From contig JADFZJ010000012.1 of NCBI GenBank assembly GCA_015232555.1, forward strand, positions 1 through 64,000: DNA of 64,000 nt. The letters run 5' to 3'. Positions 21,016 through 31,954 of this stretch are shown here, piece by piece. Position 1 is the stretch's first letter. Every line of letters starts with the position of its first letter. Both the position numbers and the translations under genes were made by a program. The notes beneath the pieces are model-generated. The model ran no database searches, was not told the DNA's origin, and saw only the letters and a program-made list of their open reading frames with translations. Source of the stretch: Desulfamplus sp. Lineage in GTDB: Bacteria > Desulfobacterota > Desulfobacteria > Desulfobacterales > Desulfobacteraceae.

Positions 21016-21831
21016 TTACACCTGATCCCGAGGCTTAACATTAATCTCACCTTCTTTAAAGAAGATCGATTTCAACCACTCAAAACCAAATTGAAGAAGT
21101 TTTATATCATCATTTCTCATCTCTTCAAGCTGATCTTTGTCAACACTGAATCTCTTCAGAAATGTGCTTTCAAATATAAATTCCCTGAATTTGTCTATAT
21201 TGTAGCACGCAAGAAAAAACATCTGTTTGCTCTGCTCAGACAGTTTTATACTCATTGGAATAGTCTTTTTTCTAACAATCAGATCCGTCCAGCCTGCATT
21301 TACCTCATCTCTGATATTAACACCCTGATCCTCACGCCACGTTGCAACTGCCCACTCTTTTTTCTCATTAAAGCCAAGGCAGTGAGACTCCTTTACCATA
21401 AAGAAAAAGGCATCGTCGCTGCTCGTATCTTTACCCTTGTTAAGCTCGCTTGCATAACTTAATGAACCCATGCCAAGCGGATAGTAGCGGCATGCTGACG
21501 GTCTGAAGGGGTAAATCTGACATCCTTCGACATCTTTGACAAACGGGCATGACTTTTGTTCATCATCCAACTTTTTGAGTGTAACAATCGGCAAGTCTGC
21601 TTTTTCAAGCAGATGTATATCTGTGTAGATTGCCAAAAATTCCTCAGATGTCAGAGCAAGCTCTTTTCTCATTGTTAAAATATCGTAAGGGGTAAGCATG
21701 ATATCAATCCCTCTGCAACATTTTGTAAAGCACTTAACCCCTTTGTGGCATTCAAATTGAAATTTTGTATCGTATCCCATCTGCTCAGGGATAATTTCCG
21801 AAGAGTTTTCACTTTTTTTTGTTGTGTCCAT
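21016..21831 (-). CDS. YkgJ-family cysteine cluster protein
   Basis: This 271-aa protein has the zinc/iron-chelating YkgJ (CxxxCxxCC-type) pattern. Cys residues in FECHKGVKCFTKCCRG (27-42) are joined by CPFV, GCQIYPFRPSACRYYP near 94-117. The first domain ends around 165; the remaining helical region is unassigned. The biochemical role of this family is not established. The gene is convergent with dapA and divergent from the large hybrid kinase. Confidence 0.75.
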   Translation of the reverse strand: MDTTKKSENSSEIIPEQMGYDTKFQFECHKGVKCFTKCCRGIDIMLTPYDILTMRKELALTSEEFLAIYTDIHLLEKADLPIVTLKKLDDEQKSCPFVKDVEGCQIYPFRPSACRYYPLGMGSLSYASELNKGKDTSSDDAFFFMVKESHCLGFNEKKEWAVATWREDQGVNIRDEVNAGWTDLIVRKKTIPMSIKLSEQSKQMFFLACYNIDKFREFIFESTFLKRFSVDKDQLEEMRNDDIKLLQFGFEWLKSIFFKEGEINVKPRDQV

Positions 21832-22109
21832 TAATAAATGGTTCCTTTATCTGATTAATCTAATATTTATTTCCAATAAAACTCTTTAATTTAAAGATGT
21901 TATCGTAACACAAACTTAATAATAAATAAAGATAAAACCCCCAACCTTTAAAAAAACCTAAATCTGTATAACCATAGCTCTCTGTAAAAATAAATTGGCA
22001 TGACTTTTGAAATGATTTATTATTAATTTAAGTGTAGTATAAAATTTATACTTTACAGGCACAACTAACATATAAAAGAATTAAAAATATAAGGATTTAA
22101 ACTGTTTTA

Positions 22110-25100
22110 ATGCAATACTCAAGCAATACCCTTCAACACAGACTGGTCTTATACGTTACTGTTGGACTGCTCGTATATTCCACTATTGCGGGGATATTGA
22201 CATATAAATATTTTTATAAATATCAGCTTGATACCAGTAGTGCAACTATGCAGCAGCTTATAAATGCTGTTCAATCTCAAGCTGAAGTTGCTGCATTTGC
22301 ATATAATGAGGATATCTCCACGGAAATCATCAATGGTCTTCTTACGAGCCCGCTTATAGATGGTGTTCGGATTGAATCCACAGATAGTTTTAGAATGGAA
22401 AATAGTAACCTGCACGACATTGATTTTACTCAAGGTATTATCTATCCTCTCTACTCCCCTGTTGATAAGAAAGAACGGACAGGATCAATTATAGTTGTCC
22501 AAAACAATAAAAATATTCTGAGAGAGGCAACAAAAGTCTCAATCACATTTACCCTTCTTATGCTTTCTCAGCTTTTAATTGCTGCCATACTTATAGTCTG
22601 GGTATCAAAAAGGATTATAAGTAAACCAGTTGAAGATTTAGCCATCCAAGTAGTTAATATCAAGCCAGGCACAAATTCGCATATCAATGTGAATCCAATA
22701 CACTATAATGATGAGATAGGACTATTATCCAGAAGCATAAATTCTCTGATTAAAGAGGCAGAATGTGCATTAGCCTCAACTATAGATGCAAAAAAAATTG
22801 CTGAATCTGCAACTCTTGCAAAAAGTGAATTTTTAGCAAATATGAGCCATGAAATCAGAACTCCAATGAATGCTATCATGGGTTTTACAGGTCTTACACT
22901 TAAAACAGAACTAACTGCAAAACAGCACGATTACATATCCAAAATTCAATCTTCATCCAAAACCCTGCTTGAAATAATAAACGATATCCTTGATTTTTCA
23001 AAAATAGAAGCTGGAAAATTTACTATTGAATCAATTGATTTCAGACTTGAAAATATCATCAATAACACTGCTGCCATGCTCTCAGTTAAGGCTGCTGAAA
23101 AGGGGATTGAGCTTATAAGTTCAATAGCTAATAATGTTCCAGACTCTCTTGTTGGTGATCCTTTGCGTTTAGGTCAGGTATTGCTCAATCTTGCCAATAA
23201 TGCCGTAAAGTTCACCCAAACTGGTCATGTTCTAATAAAAGTTGAACTTGTGAACAATAATGAGTATTCATCAGATACAGAGGAATCTGTAAACTCTCCT
23301 GATAACAGATGTACCATTAAATTCTCTATTTCAGATACAGGCATAGGAATGACTAAAGAACAGGTCAGCAGACTCTTTCAGCCATTTACACAGGCAGATA
23401 GTTCTGTAACCCGCCGATTTGGAGGAACAGGTCTTGGTTTGAGCATATCAAAACGTATTGTTGAGATGATGAATGGAGAGATATCTGTTACAAGTGAAGC
23501 TGGTGCAGGCAGTACATTCTCTTTTACTGCTGATTTTAAAATTAGTCAGCATATCAAAGAAGAGGAAGATATACTACCCATTCCTGAATATTTGAGCAAT
23601 ATTAAAGTTCTTATTGTCGATGATAACGAGATGTCGCGTGAGGTCTTGCTTGAGAAGCTTGAATCATTTGGTTTTGAAACCAAGTCTGTTGACTCTGGGA
23701 GTGGTGCACTTCGTGAATTGGCAGAGGCAGAAGAATCTGTTAAACCTTACGATTTGCTTATTGTTGATTGGGAAATGCCTGAAATGGACGGTATTGAGCT
23801 GTCTAAGCATATTAAGCAGAATACCGATAGTCAAAAAATCCCGTTTATTATTATGGTAACTGCATTTGGTCGTGAAGAGATTATGCACCTTGCTGATAGG
23901 GTTGGCATAGATGCTTTTCTTATAAAACCTGTAATCCCTTCTCTTATGCTTGATGCTGTCATACATGTTTTCAAAAAAGAATCATCAGACACAATTACTA
24001 AAATAACTGTTACAGAGAGAGATTTAAAACCATTTACAGCTAAAATCAATGGAGCAAGGGTTCTTCTTGTTGAGGATAACCATATAAATCAACAGGTAGC
24101 AAAGGAAATTTTGGAGTCAGCGGGGCTTATCGTTGATATTGCTGAAAATGGTCGAGTAGCTGTAGATAAATTAGTTGCAGATATTACAGCAGTAGAGTCT
24201 AAAAAAGGAAAATTAATTACAGACAGCACAGCATCAGAGTCTAAAAGAGAAAATAGTGATATATTAAAACATTATGGCAGTTACGAGATTGTCTTGATGG
24301 ATATTCAGATGCCCGTTATGGGAGGATACGAGGCAGCATCTATTATAAAAAAAGATATCAGATTTAAAGAACTTCCACTCATTGCAATGACTGCCCATGC
24401 AATGAGTGGTGCTAAAGAGGCGTGCCTTGAGTCAGGGATGGAGGATTATGTTGCAAAACCGATAGAGCAGGAAGAGCTTTTTTCTGTATTGACAAAATGG
24501 ATAAAACCGCGGGCAGCAGATGATAGCAATATGATACTATCAGATAACATTACAATAAATAAGGAGGCAGAAGTGAATGGTCAAAATGTCAGGGAAGCTA
24601 ATAACGAAGAGCCTAAAAAGAGTATCGCTACAGATGTTGACCTGCCAGCGAGTCTACCAGGCATTGATATTGAATCAGCACTCAAAAGACTTAACGGCAA
24701 CAAAAAGTTATACAGGCAACTGCTTCTTGATTTTGTAAATAATTATTCATCTGTCTCTATAGAGATTAAAGAGCTTATAGCAAATGGAGATCTTCATACT
24801 GCGGAGCGTATTGCCCATACTCTCAAAGGTGTTGGAGGCAATCTTTCGGCTGGAGAGATACTTAACGCTGCACGTGAACTTGAGTATGAGATCACCCACC
24901 AAAAAGACGGAAGTTATGATATACTGCTGTCAAACTTAGATCGGGCAATGAAACCCGTTCTTGTGGGTCTCCAGTCTATTTTAAAGAGTCACAAAAAAAA
25001 TGAAGAACAAAATGAACTGCCAGTCGATCCAGAAAAGGTTGCTCCGATTATTATACAGCTAAACAAATATCTTCAATCTAACGATGCCAATTCGCTTGCA

Positions 25101-25256
25101 GCTTTTGATTCACTTAAAGAGATGATAGGTAATTCTACATTCAGAGATTCAATTTTGAATATGGAAAAACACATTGATAACTTTGATTTTGTCCCTGCTC
25201 TTTCTGCCTTGCAAAAAATTGCAGGTGATATGAATATATCTCTTGATGAATACTAA
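22110..25256 (+). CDS. membrane hybrid sensor histidine kinase with two receivers and HPt
   Basis: This is a multi-step phosphorelay protein of 1048 aa. TM1 spans about 11-35, a short extracytoplasmic sensor domain about 36-143, TM2 about 144-167, then a HAMP-like linker. The HisKA box [10 protein letters not shown] contains His247. The HATPase has SDTGIGM and FGGTGLGLS (about 415-445). Receiver 1 (about 498-620) has its phospho-Asp in [12 protein letters not shown], and receiver 2 (about 650-800) in [12 protein letters not shown]. The HPt domain has the phospho-His in [10 protein letters not shown] (near 901). A Ser/Lys-rich insert lies in receiver 2. The end overlaps the PIG-L gene by 11 nt. 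No output regulator is adjacent, so the target is unknown. Confidence 0.93.
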   Translation: MQYSSNTLQHRLVLYVTVGLLVYSTIAGILTYKYFYKYQLDTSSATMQQLINAVQSQAEVAAFAYNEDISTEIINGLLTSPLIDGVRIESTDSFRMENSNLHDIDFTQGIIYPLYSPVDKKERTGSIIVVQNNKNILREATKVSITFTLLMLSQLLIAAILIVWVSKRIISKPVEDLAIQVVNIKPGTNSHINVNPIHYNDEIGLLSRSINSLIKEAECALASTIDAKKIAESATLAKSEFLANMSHEIRTPMNAIMGFTGLTLKTELTAKQHDYISKIQSSSKTLLEIINDILDFSKIEAGKFTIESIDFRLENIINNTAAMLSVKAAEKGIELISSIANNVPDSLVGDPLRLGQVLLNLANNAVKFTQTGHVLIKVELVNNNEYSSDTEESVNSPDNRCTIKFSISDTGIGMTKEQVSRLFQPFTQADSSVTRRFGGTGLGLSISKRIVEMMNGEISVTSEAGAGSTFSFTADFKISQHIKEEEDILPIPEYLSNIKVLIVDDNEMSREVLLEKLESFGFETKSVDSGSGALRELAEAEESVKPYDLLIVDWEMPEMDGIELSKHIKQNTDSQKIPFIIMVTAFGREEIMHLADRVGIDAFLIKPVIPSLMLDAVIHVFKKESSDTITKITVTERDLKPFTAKINGARVLLVEDNHINQQVAKEILESAGLIVDIAENGRVAVDKLVADITAVESKKGKLITDSTASESKRENSDILKHYGSYEIVLMDIQMPVMGGYEAASIIKKDIRFKELPLIAMTAHAMSGAKEACLESGMEDYVAKPIEQEELFSVLTKWIKPRAADDSNMILSDNITINKEAEVNGQNVREANNEEPKKSIATDVDLPASLPGIDIESALKRLNGNKKLYRQLLLDFVNNYSSVSIEIKELIANGDLHTAERIAHTLKGVGGNLSAGEILNAARELEYEITHQKDGSYDILLSNLDRAMKPVLVGLQSILKSHKKNEEQNELPVDPEKVAPIIIQLNKYLQSNDANSLAAFDSLKEMIGNSTFRDSILNMEKHIDNFDFVPALSALQKIAGDMNISLDEY

Positions 25257-27054
25257 AAATAAGATCAGCCGCAATTTTTTATATCTTTGTCTATTTATAA
25301 TACTTATTGGAATTGTTAGCGTTTTAAGCCGTGTAATCCATTCCAGAATCTCTGCATATCCATATAATACAGCATCAGATTATAATTACGATTTTAGAGG
25401 AACTGATGCTAAAATCGTTAATTCTCAGTTACGCAGCGGAAGATTCAGCCTGCCCGCATTTCATAACTATCCTGACACACCCGCTGATAAGCCTAAAGAA
25501 TTTAATAAACTCTCCATTCAAAATTCCAGTTACTCTGCATTCTTGAAAATCAACATCTCTACTACATTCATGGGTAGATTTTTTCAGCCTGAAGCTCAAC
25601 TTATATCTTGTTTAAAATCTGACGGTGAGAGTGGACAAAACCCCGAATGTGTATCAATTTCCGAATATTTTGAAAATGGGGCAGAAGGAATCCGATATAT
25701 CAATATAACTCCTCTGCTCTCCTCTTTTTTATATCCAACTGAAATTGAATTAAAGACAAATAATGTTAAAGTTGATCAAAATTTGACAAAACCTAATCTT
25801 AATAATGAAAAATATAATAATCTAAAAAAATATAATTCAAAAACAAATAGAATCGAAATTCAACTAAAAGGACATAGAGTATTATTTAAAGATCAGCCAA
25901 TAGAGGTTATTCTGTTTAGAAATCAGGAGATTACAAACTCTAAAATACTCATCATTGCCCCCCATCCTGATGATGCTGAAATTGCAGCTTTTGGACTCTA
26001 CAGCGGTCAAGGGTATTATAGTGGCTCAAGTCCCTCTAATAGATCATTACAATCCAGAGGCAACAACCAAAAAAATATTTATATCGTAACCGTTACTGCT
26101 GGAGATGCTGGCACATATCAATATGATGAAATCTACAGTAACAGGCGAAACCATTTTTTGAAAAAAGGCAGGCTCAGAACATGGAACAGCATTACAGTTC
26201 CTCTGCTTGGCGGCGTACCACCTGAAAATATCCTGAACCTTGGATTTTTTGACGGCACTTTACAAAAAATGTTTGATGTAAATCCTGAAACTGTAAAATC
26301 ACTATATACAGGCATCTCAAACGTAAAAATTTTTAGGCGGCAGAACATCTCACCGCTTGCCAATATTCTTGAAGGAGAGGCAAACTGGGACTCATTGGTC
26401 ACAAATCTTGAGAATCTGCTTAACACAATTGAGCCTGATATTATTGTTGCACCCTACCCTGCCCTCGATCGCCACTCTGATCATAAATTTTCGTCAATTG
26501 CCCTGTTTGAAGCTATAAAAAGAGCGGCTATAAGCAATAAAAATAGACAATATAAAATTGATGTAGAGAATACAGATTATGCAGCAGATAAAAACTATGA
26601 AAGGCATGACAATTATGCAAAACATGAAAATAACAATTATGAAGACCATGCACACTATGACATAAGAAGAGGCTTTCTATACCTTTACACCAACCATTTT
26701 GTTTTAAACGAGTATTATCCCTATGGTAAAATGGGTGCTGTAATATCACCGCCGCCTGTTTTTGAGAAGACGATCTATTTTAAAAGCATCTACTCCCATC
26801 TTTTATCACCTGACAGGCAGAGGGAGAAAATTCTCTCTCTTGAGGCTATGAACGATTTGAGACCAGATACATCGTGGCGTTTTTCAGGTGATGCTCTAAA
26901 TATGGCTTTTGCAAGTATAAAACGGGATATTATGGGTAAGAATGTAAGTTACTACAGAAGAGCTATCCGTAATAATGAGCTTTTTTTTGTAGTGCCTGTC
27001 AGTGATATTTATAATCAGTCTGTGCTCAATCGCATAGTAGGTGCAATCGAATAG
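25246..27054 (+). CDS. membrane-anchored PIG-L (LmbE-like) deacetylase
   Basis: PIG-L/LmbE enzymes are zinc-dependent N-deacetylases acting on GlcNAc-type sugars. One N-terminal membrane segment (about 10-29) anchors it. A roughly 190-residue region of unknown fold precedes the catalytic domain, which begins [10 protein letters not shown] (about 236-245) with zinc ligands His, Asp and Asp. The second zinc-site segment LDRHSDH is near 406-412. ATG 25246 (or TTG 25243) overlaps the kinase stop by 11-14 nt, so the two are translationally coupled. An Asn/Tyr/His-rich insert (about 430-470) interrupts the domain. The substrate is unknown; cell-envelope or exopolysaccharide sugars are the likely class. 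Confidence 0.82.
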   Translation: MNTKNKISRNFLYLCLFIILIGIVSVLSRVIHSRISAYPYNTASDYNYDFRGTDAKIVNSQLRSGRFSLPAFHNYPDTPADKPKEFNKLSIQNSSYSAFLKINISTTFMGRFFQPEAQLISCLKSDGESGQNPECVSISEYFENGAEGIRYINITPLLSSFLYPTEIELKTNNVKVDQNLTKPNLNNEKYNNLKKYNSKTNRIEIQLKGHRVLFKDQPIEVILFRNQEITNSKILIIAPHPDDAEIAAFGLYSGQGYYSGSSPSNRSLQSRGNNQKNIYIVTVTAGDAGTYQYDEIYSNRRNHFLKKGRLRTWNSITVPLLGGVPPENILNLGFFDGTLQKMFDVNPETVKSLYTGISNVKIFRRQNISPLANILEGEANWDSLVTNLENLLNTIEPDIIVAPYPALDRHSDHKFSSIALFEAIKRAAISNKNRQYKIDVENTDYAADKNYERHDNYAKHENNNYEDHAHYDIRRGFLYLYTNHFVLNEYYPYGKMGAVISPPPVFEKTIYFKSIYSHLLSPDRQREKILSLEAMNDLRPDTSWRFSGDALNMAFASIKRDIMGKNVSYYRRAIRNNELFFVVPVSDIYNQSVLNRIVGAIE

Positions 27055-27094
27055 TAGTTGAGTATCCAAAACTGCGGGGAGATAATTAGCTTAT

Positions 27095-27619
27095 ATGAAC
27101 AAAAAAACAGTACGGCGTATTTTAATAACAACAAAAGATTTTAAAGCATTCTGGAAAAAGCAGGGACCTTTTAAATATGCCCTAACAAGTGCAGAGTTTC
27201 CACCTGTTCTTCTTGAACTTGAAGAGTGGATTTTTTCTGATAACATTATATGTCTGCTTAAAGAGTTGATGCAGTGGGATTTAAGGAAAATTGCCATTGT
27301 TGCTGCACCGTTCAACAAAAACAGAAGAGATGTATTAAAACCTGACACAATCATACCATGGAAAATTGATAATTTTCCGCAAGAGTGGGAATCGGCAGTG
27401 TGTGAAACCTTTACACCATTAGGATATCTGACAGAAGCTGTAAAGAATATAGACTCACGCGGCAGCAATATTGAAACAGTATTTTTTGAATCTCTTGAAG
27501 AGAATATAACTAAAATTGGTTATGTTCTCCTCAAACCAGAGCCTTCTATCGGTAATGAAGATGCAGCATATATAACAAGTTATATTGACGAGTGGCAGGC
27601 AGATGAAGATGATGGATAA
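27095..27619 (+). CDS. conserved-looking hypothetical protein
   Basis: This 174-aa cytoplasmic-looking protein is not recognised. It has no membrane segment, no Cys cluster and no clear catalytic motif. An aromatic, charged N-terminus (FKAFWKKQGPFKYALTS) is followed by alternating helix/strand composition and an acidic end. It follows the PIG-L gene by 40 bp on the same strand and is probably in the same transcript. It is convergent with the MGMT gene. Confidence 0.6.
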   Translation: MNKKTVRRILITTKDFKAFWKKQGPFKYALTSAEFPPVLLELEEWIFSDNIICLLKELMQWDLRKIAIVAAPFNKNRRDVLKPDTIIPWKIDNFPQEWESAVCETFTPLGYLTEAVKNIDSRGSNIETVFFESLEENITKIGYVLLKPEPSIGNEDAAYITSYIDEWQADEDDG

Positions 27620-27635
27620 ATCTTATCAAATAATG

Positions 27636-28127
27636 TCAGCAGGCAACACCTTCAAGGTTGAGCAGATATCGTTTAATATCCAGTCCACTTGCAAAACCTG
27701 TAAGTGACCCATCAGTACCGATTACCCTGTGGCATGGAATAATAATTGGAATTGGATTTTTACCGATTGCTCCTCCAACCGCCCTGCAAGCTTTAGGATT
27801 ATTTATGCTCTCTGCCACATATTTGTATGATACTGTAGTTCCAATAGGAATCATAATCAAGGTACTCCACACACGTTGTTGAAAAGGAGTACCCTTAGGA
27901 GCAAGTGTTATGGAAAAGGTTGTAAGTTCTTTATTAAAATAAGCCATGATTTCATCTGATGTCTGTTTAAGATAGATAGAATCCTCAATCCAGCTATGTT
28001 CAGGAGAAATCTTTATGCCGTTCAGTGGGAATAGAAGCTGTTCAAGTCCTTTTTCACCCTGTACAGCAAGAATATCTCCTAACGGTGTCGGGATGTAACA
28101 GTAGGCAGTAGAAGGTCGCAGATTCAT
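27636..28127 (-). CDS. ogt: methylated-DNA--protein-cysteine methyltransferase
   Basis: This suicide repair protein takes the alkyl group from O6-alkylguanine. The active site PCHRVIG holds Cys132. The helix-turn-helix segment with the Arg finger is CRAVGGAIGKNP (114-125), and the substrate loop is GFASGLD (144-150). Length 163 aa matches Ogt/MGMT proteins without an Ada domain. It is a single gene, with the AGAGCC palindrome upstream. Confidence 0.93.
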   Translation of the reverse strand: MNLRPSTAYCYIPTPLGDILAVQGEKGLEQLLFPLNGIKISPEHSWIEDSIYLKQTSDEIMAYFNKELTTFSITLAPKGTPFQQRVWSTLIMIPIGTTVSYKYVAESINNPKACRAVGGAIGKNPIPIIIPCHRVIGTDGSLTGFASGLDIKRYLLNLEGVAC

Positions 28128-28196
28128 AGCTCTCTCACGGTCTTATAATTATTAATGGGCTGCTCTTTATTTATTAAAAGTATCAAAAGTTCTATT

Positions 28197-28223
28197 AGAG
28201 CCTTAAATATTTAAGCAGGCTCT
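28197..28223. repeat. AGAGCC palindrome, copy 2
   Basis: The 7-bp arms agagcct (28197-28203) and aggctct (28217-28223) enclose a second perfect palindrome, ttaaatatttaa (28203-28214). The last base belongs to the stop codon of the neighbouring minus-strand gene. Confidence 0.85.
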
Positions 28224-28615
28224 TACGCAATAGTAAAAGATATGGGCAAAACATGGAGTTGACGGTTTTTTTCTCGAGTTGTTCCAACGTGCCATCCAGT
28301 ACATGAAAATTCACCATCTAAAAGAGTATCAATACTTTTTGCAAGCCCCTTAATATTTATAACTGGATGACGCTCAAAAACAGTTGGCAGTCCATAGGTG
28401 AGATTGCAGGCAAGACATTTACCAGGTCTCTGTTTAAGATGAAACTCAAACAGAAGCTGATTTTTTTCTATTCCTTTGAATTCAAGAGTAATATCATAGG
28501 CTCCTTCTGATACATCTCCATAAAGAGCTTCAAAAAAATTATCAGCTCTGTCAGATGGAAACATCTCATCTAATCTCTCTCTTGTAAAAATACCTGAACC
28601 GTCAATTAAAGTCAT
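28223..28615 (-). CDS. conserved small protein of sulfate reducers, function unknown
   Basis: The protein has about 130 aa. It resembles a family in delta-proteobacteria that databases oddly label 'pancreas/duodenum homeobox protein 1'. That name carries no functional weight. The recognisable block is FFEALYGD, then QRPGKCLACNLTYGLP and HPVINIKG. The two Cys (KCLAC) could bind metal or be redox-active. A TTG (28633) and an ATG (28624) in the same frame are alternative starts. 28615 is chosen because ggag lies 12 nt before it and only 3 nt before 28624. It follows gspN on the same strand after 150 bp. Confidence 0.65.
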   Translation of the reverse strand: MTLIDGSGIFTRERLDEMFPSDRADNFFEALYGDVSEGAYDITLEFKGIEKNQLLFEFHLKQRPGKCLACNLTYGLPTVFERHPVINIKGLAKSIDTLLDGEFSCTGWHVGTTREKNRQLHVLPISFTIA

Positions 28616-28765
28616 AATGATCATATTCTCCAAACAAAGTTAAAGTTAATTCCAAAAAGTATTTTTACTATCACATAAATTAATAATTATAAAATAAAAT
28701 TTATGAAAATTTGCCACCTTCCCAGAGTTTAACCTCACTCACGAGCAATAATGATAATCAAAATT

Positions 28766-29776
28766 CTATGGTAATGGTGTAACTATCGGTTTTTGCAGAG
28801 TTCCTGTTATGGTGAACGGAATAGTCCCTTTTGAAGAACCAGAGAAGAGTGATTTTAAAGATACAAGTCCTGAGGTTAATTTAGAAATAGAAGATGATAT
28901 ATTGGCTGAAAAGGGTTGAAGTTCTCCTTTTAAATTAAGAGTGCTCTTCTCTTGAGGTATTTTAAAGGTAATATCTCCTTTTAACCTGATTTTGATATCT
29001 GCCCCTTTTGCATCAAAATTTTGAATACTCAATATATTTTGATTTTTTGCCCATTCAATATCAACGTTGGTAAAATTTACCTTTCCTATGCCTATCTGTT
29101 GGAGAAATATGTTATTAGACCTTAAATTGCATTGAGAGAGTGCCATTTTGCCGCTTCCGCTTCCTGCACTATTATCTGACGCATTGTCAGTAATAATCCC
29201 TCTGCTGTTATCCTTAACAATATTATCACTTTTAGCCCCTGTAATATTATCAATGTATGTTCTGTAATTGAGATTTCCATTTATTACGAATGAAGAGCTA
29301 ATATCAAAATTTTCCAGCGAGTGTTTTAAATTCTTGATATCAATATCTTGAAGCTCCATTTGAAAATCAATGTCGTATGGCTTATCAGACGTTTTTTCTA
29401 ATCTATTTGATTCTGATAATTGTGTTGATACTTTTCCTAACCTCACAGAACCATCAATCTTTCCTCCGTAGGCTTGAGCCTTAACGTCTATCTTTTTAAC
29501 ATCCTTGTAAAGAGAAAGGATTTCTGGATAAAGAGCAATAGATTCCATCTTTATCTGATTGCCGTCATTAAAAAGAATATTGGAATGAGATGCTTTAAGA
29601 CCCAGCGGAAATACAGGAAGAACCTCTTCTATCGCAATCTGTCCATCTACAAATCCAGCATTTATCTGTTCACATAGAATATTTGCTGCTCTCTCTTTTG
29701 GAAAAAGGACAACCAGAAAAATAAAAAATGCTGTTAATCCATAAACAGCATAGAATAAAATATGTTTGAATCTCAC
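28766..29776 (-). CDS. gspN: type II secretion system protein N
   Basis: GspN is an accessory inner-membrane protein of some type II secretion systems. One N-terminal membrane helix (about 5-25, HILFYAVYGLTAFFIFLVV) is followed by a long periplasmic region rich in beta segments with AsmA-like character. The start is GTG 29776, because aaggag lies 8 nt upstream; the longer frame reaching into gspM has no such site. Length is about 336 aa. A Ser/Asn/Gly-rich, low-complexity stretch is near 175-205. It is the last gene of the gsp run. Confidence 0.8.
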   Translation of the reverse strand: MRFKHILFYAVYGLTAFFIFLVVLFPKERAANILCEQINAGFVDGQIAIEEVLPVFPLGLKASHSNILFNDGNQIKMESIALYPEILSLYKDVKKIDVKAQAYGGKIDGSVRLGKVSTQLSESNRLEKTSDKPYDIDFQMELQDIDIKNLKHSLENFDISSSFVINGNLNYRTYIDNITGAKSDNIVKDNSRGIITDNASDNSAGSGSGKMALSQCNLRSNNIFLQQIGIGKVNFTNVDIEWAKNQNILSIQNFDAKGADIKIRLKGDITFKIPQEKSTLNLKGELQPFSANISSSISKLTSGLVSLKSLFSGSSKGTIPFTITGTLQKPIVTPLP

Positions 29777-29792
29777 GTTGTTTACTCCTTTA

Positions 29793-30338
29793 TTACTTAC
29801 TATTTGATATCTCCGATGGCATGATAGTTTCAGTTTCAATTATGGCACTCAGTTTCTGCTCATCTCCTGTTTTAGAGATAGATAAAGACGGTATATAGAC
29901 CAGCTTATCTGATGCCTCTATTTTATAGATAAAATTTACAGCCTGTCGCATAACAATACCGTCCAATTTTATCTTGACGCTTGAAACTAAAAGGTCACCA
30001 TTGTCTGATTTACGTGTAGCTGGTTTCATGTAGGAGACGTTTTCTTTAACATTGCTCTCCTGTGCAAGTTTGTCTATAAACGAAAACAGGGTAAACGATT
30101 TATCACGTTTCATAGCAAGTGCCTTTTCCGCTGTAAGAGAACTCTTAATAGATTGATAACGTAGTGCAAGCTCTGACATCTCTTGCAACGTATTTTTCTT
30201 TGAATGAAGCTGGTTAGCTAATGCCCGCCGTCTATCTAAAGCTGGGAAAAAGATAAAACGAATCACGATAAATAAAATAACGATCACAGCCGCAATTGAT
30301 ACCATATCCCGTTCACGTATAGAAAGTCTCGATAACAT
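29793..30338 (-). CDS. gspM: type II secretion system protein M
   Basis: GspM is a bitopic inner-membrane protein that pairs with GspL. It has one membrane helix near residues 12-32 (MVSIAAVIVILFIVIRFIFF), then a coiled-coil stretch and a small ferredoxin-like periplasmic domain. Length 181 aa is normal. It sits between gspL and gspN in the operon, and family assignment leans on that position as well as on the topology. Confidence 0.8.
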   Translation of the reverse strand: MLSRLSIRERDMVSIAAVIVILFIVIRFIFFPALDRRRALANQLHSKKNTLQEMSELALRYQSIKSSLTAEKALAMKRDKSFTLFSFIDKLAQESNVKENVSYMKPATRKSDNGDLLVSSVKIKLDGIVMRQAVNFIYKIEASDKLVYIPSLSISKTGDEQKLSAIIETETIMPSEISNSK

Positions 30339-30385
30339 GCCGTATTTTATATCCTAAAGGTTTTGTTTGATTATCTTCTTATGAA

Positions 30386-31951
30386 TTAATTAAGCTCAAT
30401 TATAAAGTTGAATGAGACCCTTTTTCCTGTTTTATCTGCTGTTGCACTGCTTATGGTAACACTCTTGAATCTGTTATATTTTTCGATCATGGTCTTGATT
30501 CTATCAACGCTATTAAAATTATCAGTATTTCCTGCTATTACAACCCTTCCTTCACTGAGCAGAAAACGGGTAATCTCTACATCCAAAGATTCTGGTATCC
30601 TGTTTGACAGCTCATACAAAATTTCTACAGCTTTTATATTTCGGTAAGACGAACCACCTGCTTTGCCTGAGCTAAACCCAATCTCGGTCTCAGCCTCTTT
30701 GAGCTTTACCTGCATCTGCATAAGCGGTTCAACCACAGTTTTTACATCAGGAAAGGTTCTTTTAAAGCTTTCTGTTATGGCTTGATCAAAGGTTTTGACC
30801 TGCTCTTTGAGCTTAACAATATCATATTGAATATTTATAAAAAAAGCAGCAATCGCAATAGCTGCAAAGATAGAGAGCACAACAAAGTTATCTTTAAATT
30901 TATGAAAAAAAGAGCTTTTAGCATACTCTCCCTGACAAAAATTGACTGTCTTTTTTTGCTTAATATAACAGAGTGGGGCTGCTATGGCATTAAACCATTG
31001 AACATCATCTGACATAACAACTGATGCTTCAATATTAATATCAATCTTATCAATTATATTAATAGATGGAGAGGATTCCATATTATATCTATGACAAAGC
31101 CCTCTGATAGTTTGATGAACCGCCTTTTGAACATAAGCAGCTTCCTTGGAATGCTTGTTGGATTGAAATTCCTGAATAAGAACAAAAGCTTGATGTTTAG
31201 GAGTTATCTCTTTTTTATTCAAAAACGATCTAACAGCTACGATATTACCCCTGAGCATAACTGAAATAACTGTATTATAAGGAGTTATCTCAACAAAAAC
31301 ATCTGCATCATCAATCCTCTTTTCAAATCCGATATCTGCTATCTTTCGATCTTTTGGAGAAATAGTAGCTATTGCTGTACAAATTGGTGCAGCAATACCT
31401 TGTGATGTTACAATCTCTGGCTGAAATCCGTGCTTTTTCAAAACTGAAAAGCAGATATCCATAACATCGACTGGAAGAGATGCAGTAAAAATATGATTTT
31501 TATCTGATATGGAAATATTCTCAATCTCGTTTGCAATTGAGATTGAAGCGGAAGTTGAAATATCACCCTTTACAAGAATAAAATCGGAAATATAACCAGA
31601 ATGGCTCATGGGCAGGTGAGATGCGAGTTCAAAAGGGAGAATCTGTCTGATTTTACTCTCAGAAGCAAACGGCATCTGCAATGTTCTAAATGAGATCAAA
31701 GAGGCAGGCAGACACAACGCAGATGTAGAGCACCCTTTTAGGTCACATTTTGATATAAGAGTTGAAATTGCATTATCAAAAGATTGTGCACTCCATTTCC
31801 ATTTACATACCGCCTCGTCATTATCTTTATCTTTAATTGGGCAGGGTATCCAGCAGGCATCAACAAGTGTGCACTTCTTAAACGATCTGTTAATTACGAC
31901 TGCTGCCAATCCGCCGGCAGATAGTTCGAGTCCTAAAATTTTTTCACTCAT
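30386..31951 (-). CDS. gspL: type II secretion system protein L (actin-like plus periplasmic domain)
   Basis: GspL links the cytoplasmic ATPase to the pseudopilus assembly platform. A cytoplasmic actin-like region opens with ILGLELSAGGLAAVVI (5-20). One membrane helix is near 356-376 (NFVVLSIFAAIAIAAFFINI). The periplasmic PilN-like domain follows and ends in IIELN. Length 521 aa is somewhat long. Downstream gspM partners with it. The N-domain also resembles PilM, but the operon context decides for GspL. Confidence 0.83.
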   Translation of the reverse strand: MSEKILGLELSAGGLAAVVINRSFKKCTLVDACWIPCPIKDKDNDEAVCKWKWSAQSFDNAISTLISKCDLKGCSTSALCLPASLISFRTLQMPFASESKIRQILPFELASHLPMSHSGYISDFILVKGDISTSASISIANEIENISISDKNHIFTASLPVDVMDICFSVLKKHGFQPEIVTSQGIAAPICTAIATISPKDRKIADIGFEKRIDDADVFVEITPYNTVISVMLRGNIVAVRSFLNKKEITPKHQAFVLIQEFQSNKHSKEAAYVQKAVHQTIRGLCHRYNMESSPSINIIDKIDINIEASVVMSDDVQWFNAIAAPLCYIKQKKTVNFCQGEYAKSSFFHKFKDNFVVLSIFAAIAIAAFFINIQYDIVKLKEQVKTFDQAITESFKRTFPDVKTVVEPLMQMQVKLKEAETEIGFSSGKAGGSSYRNIKAVEILYELSNRIPESLDVEITRFLLSEGRVVIAGNTDNFNSVDRIKTMIEKYNRFKSVTISSATADKTGKRVSFNFIIELN

Positions 31952-31954
31952 AAA

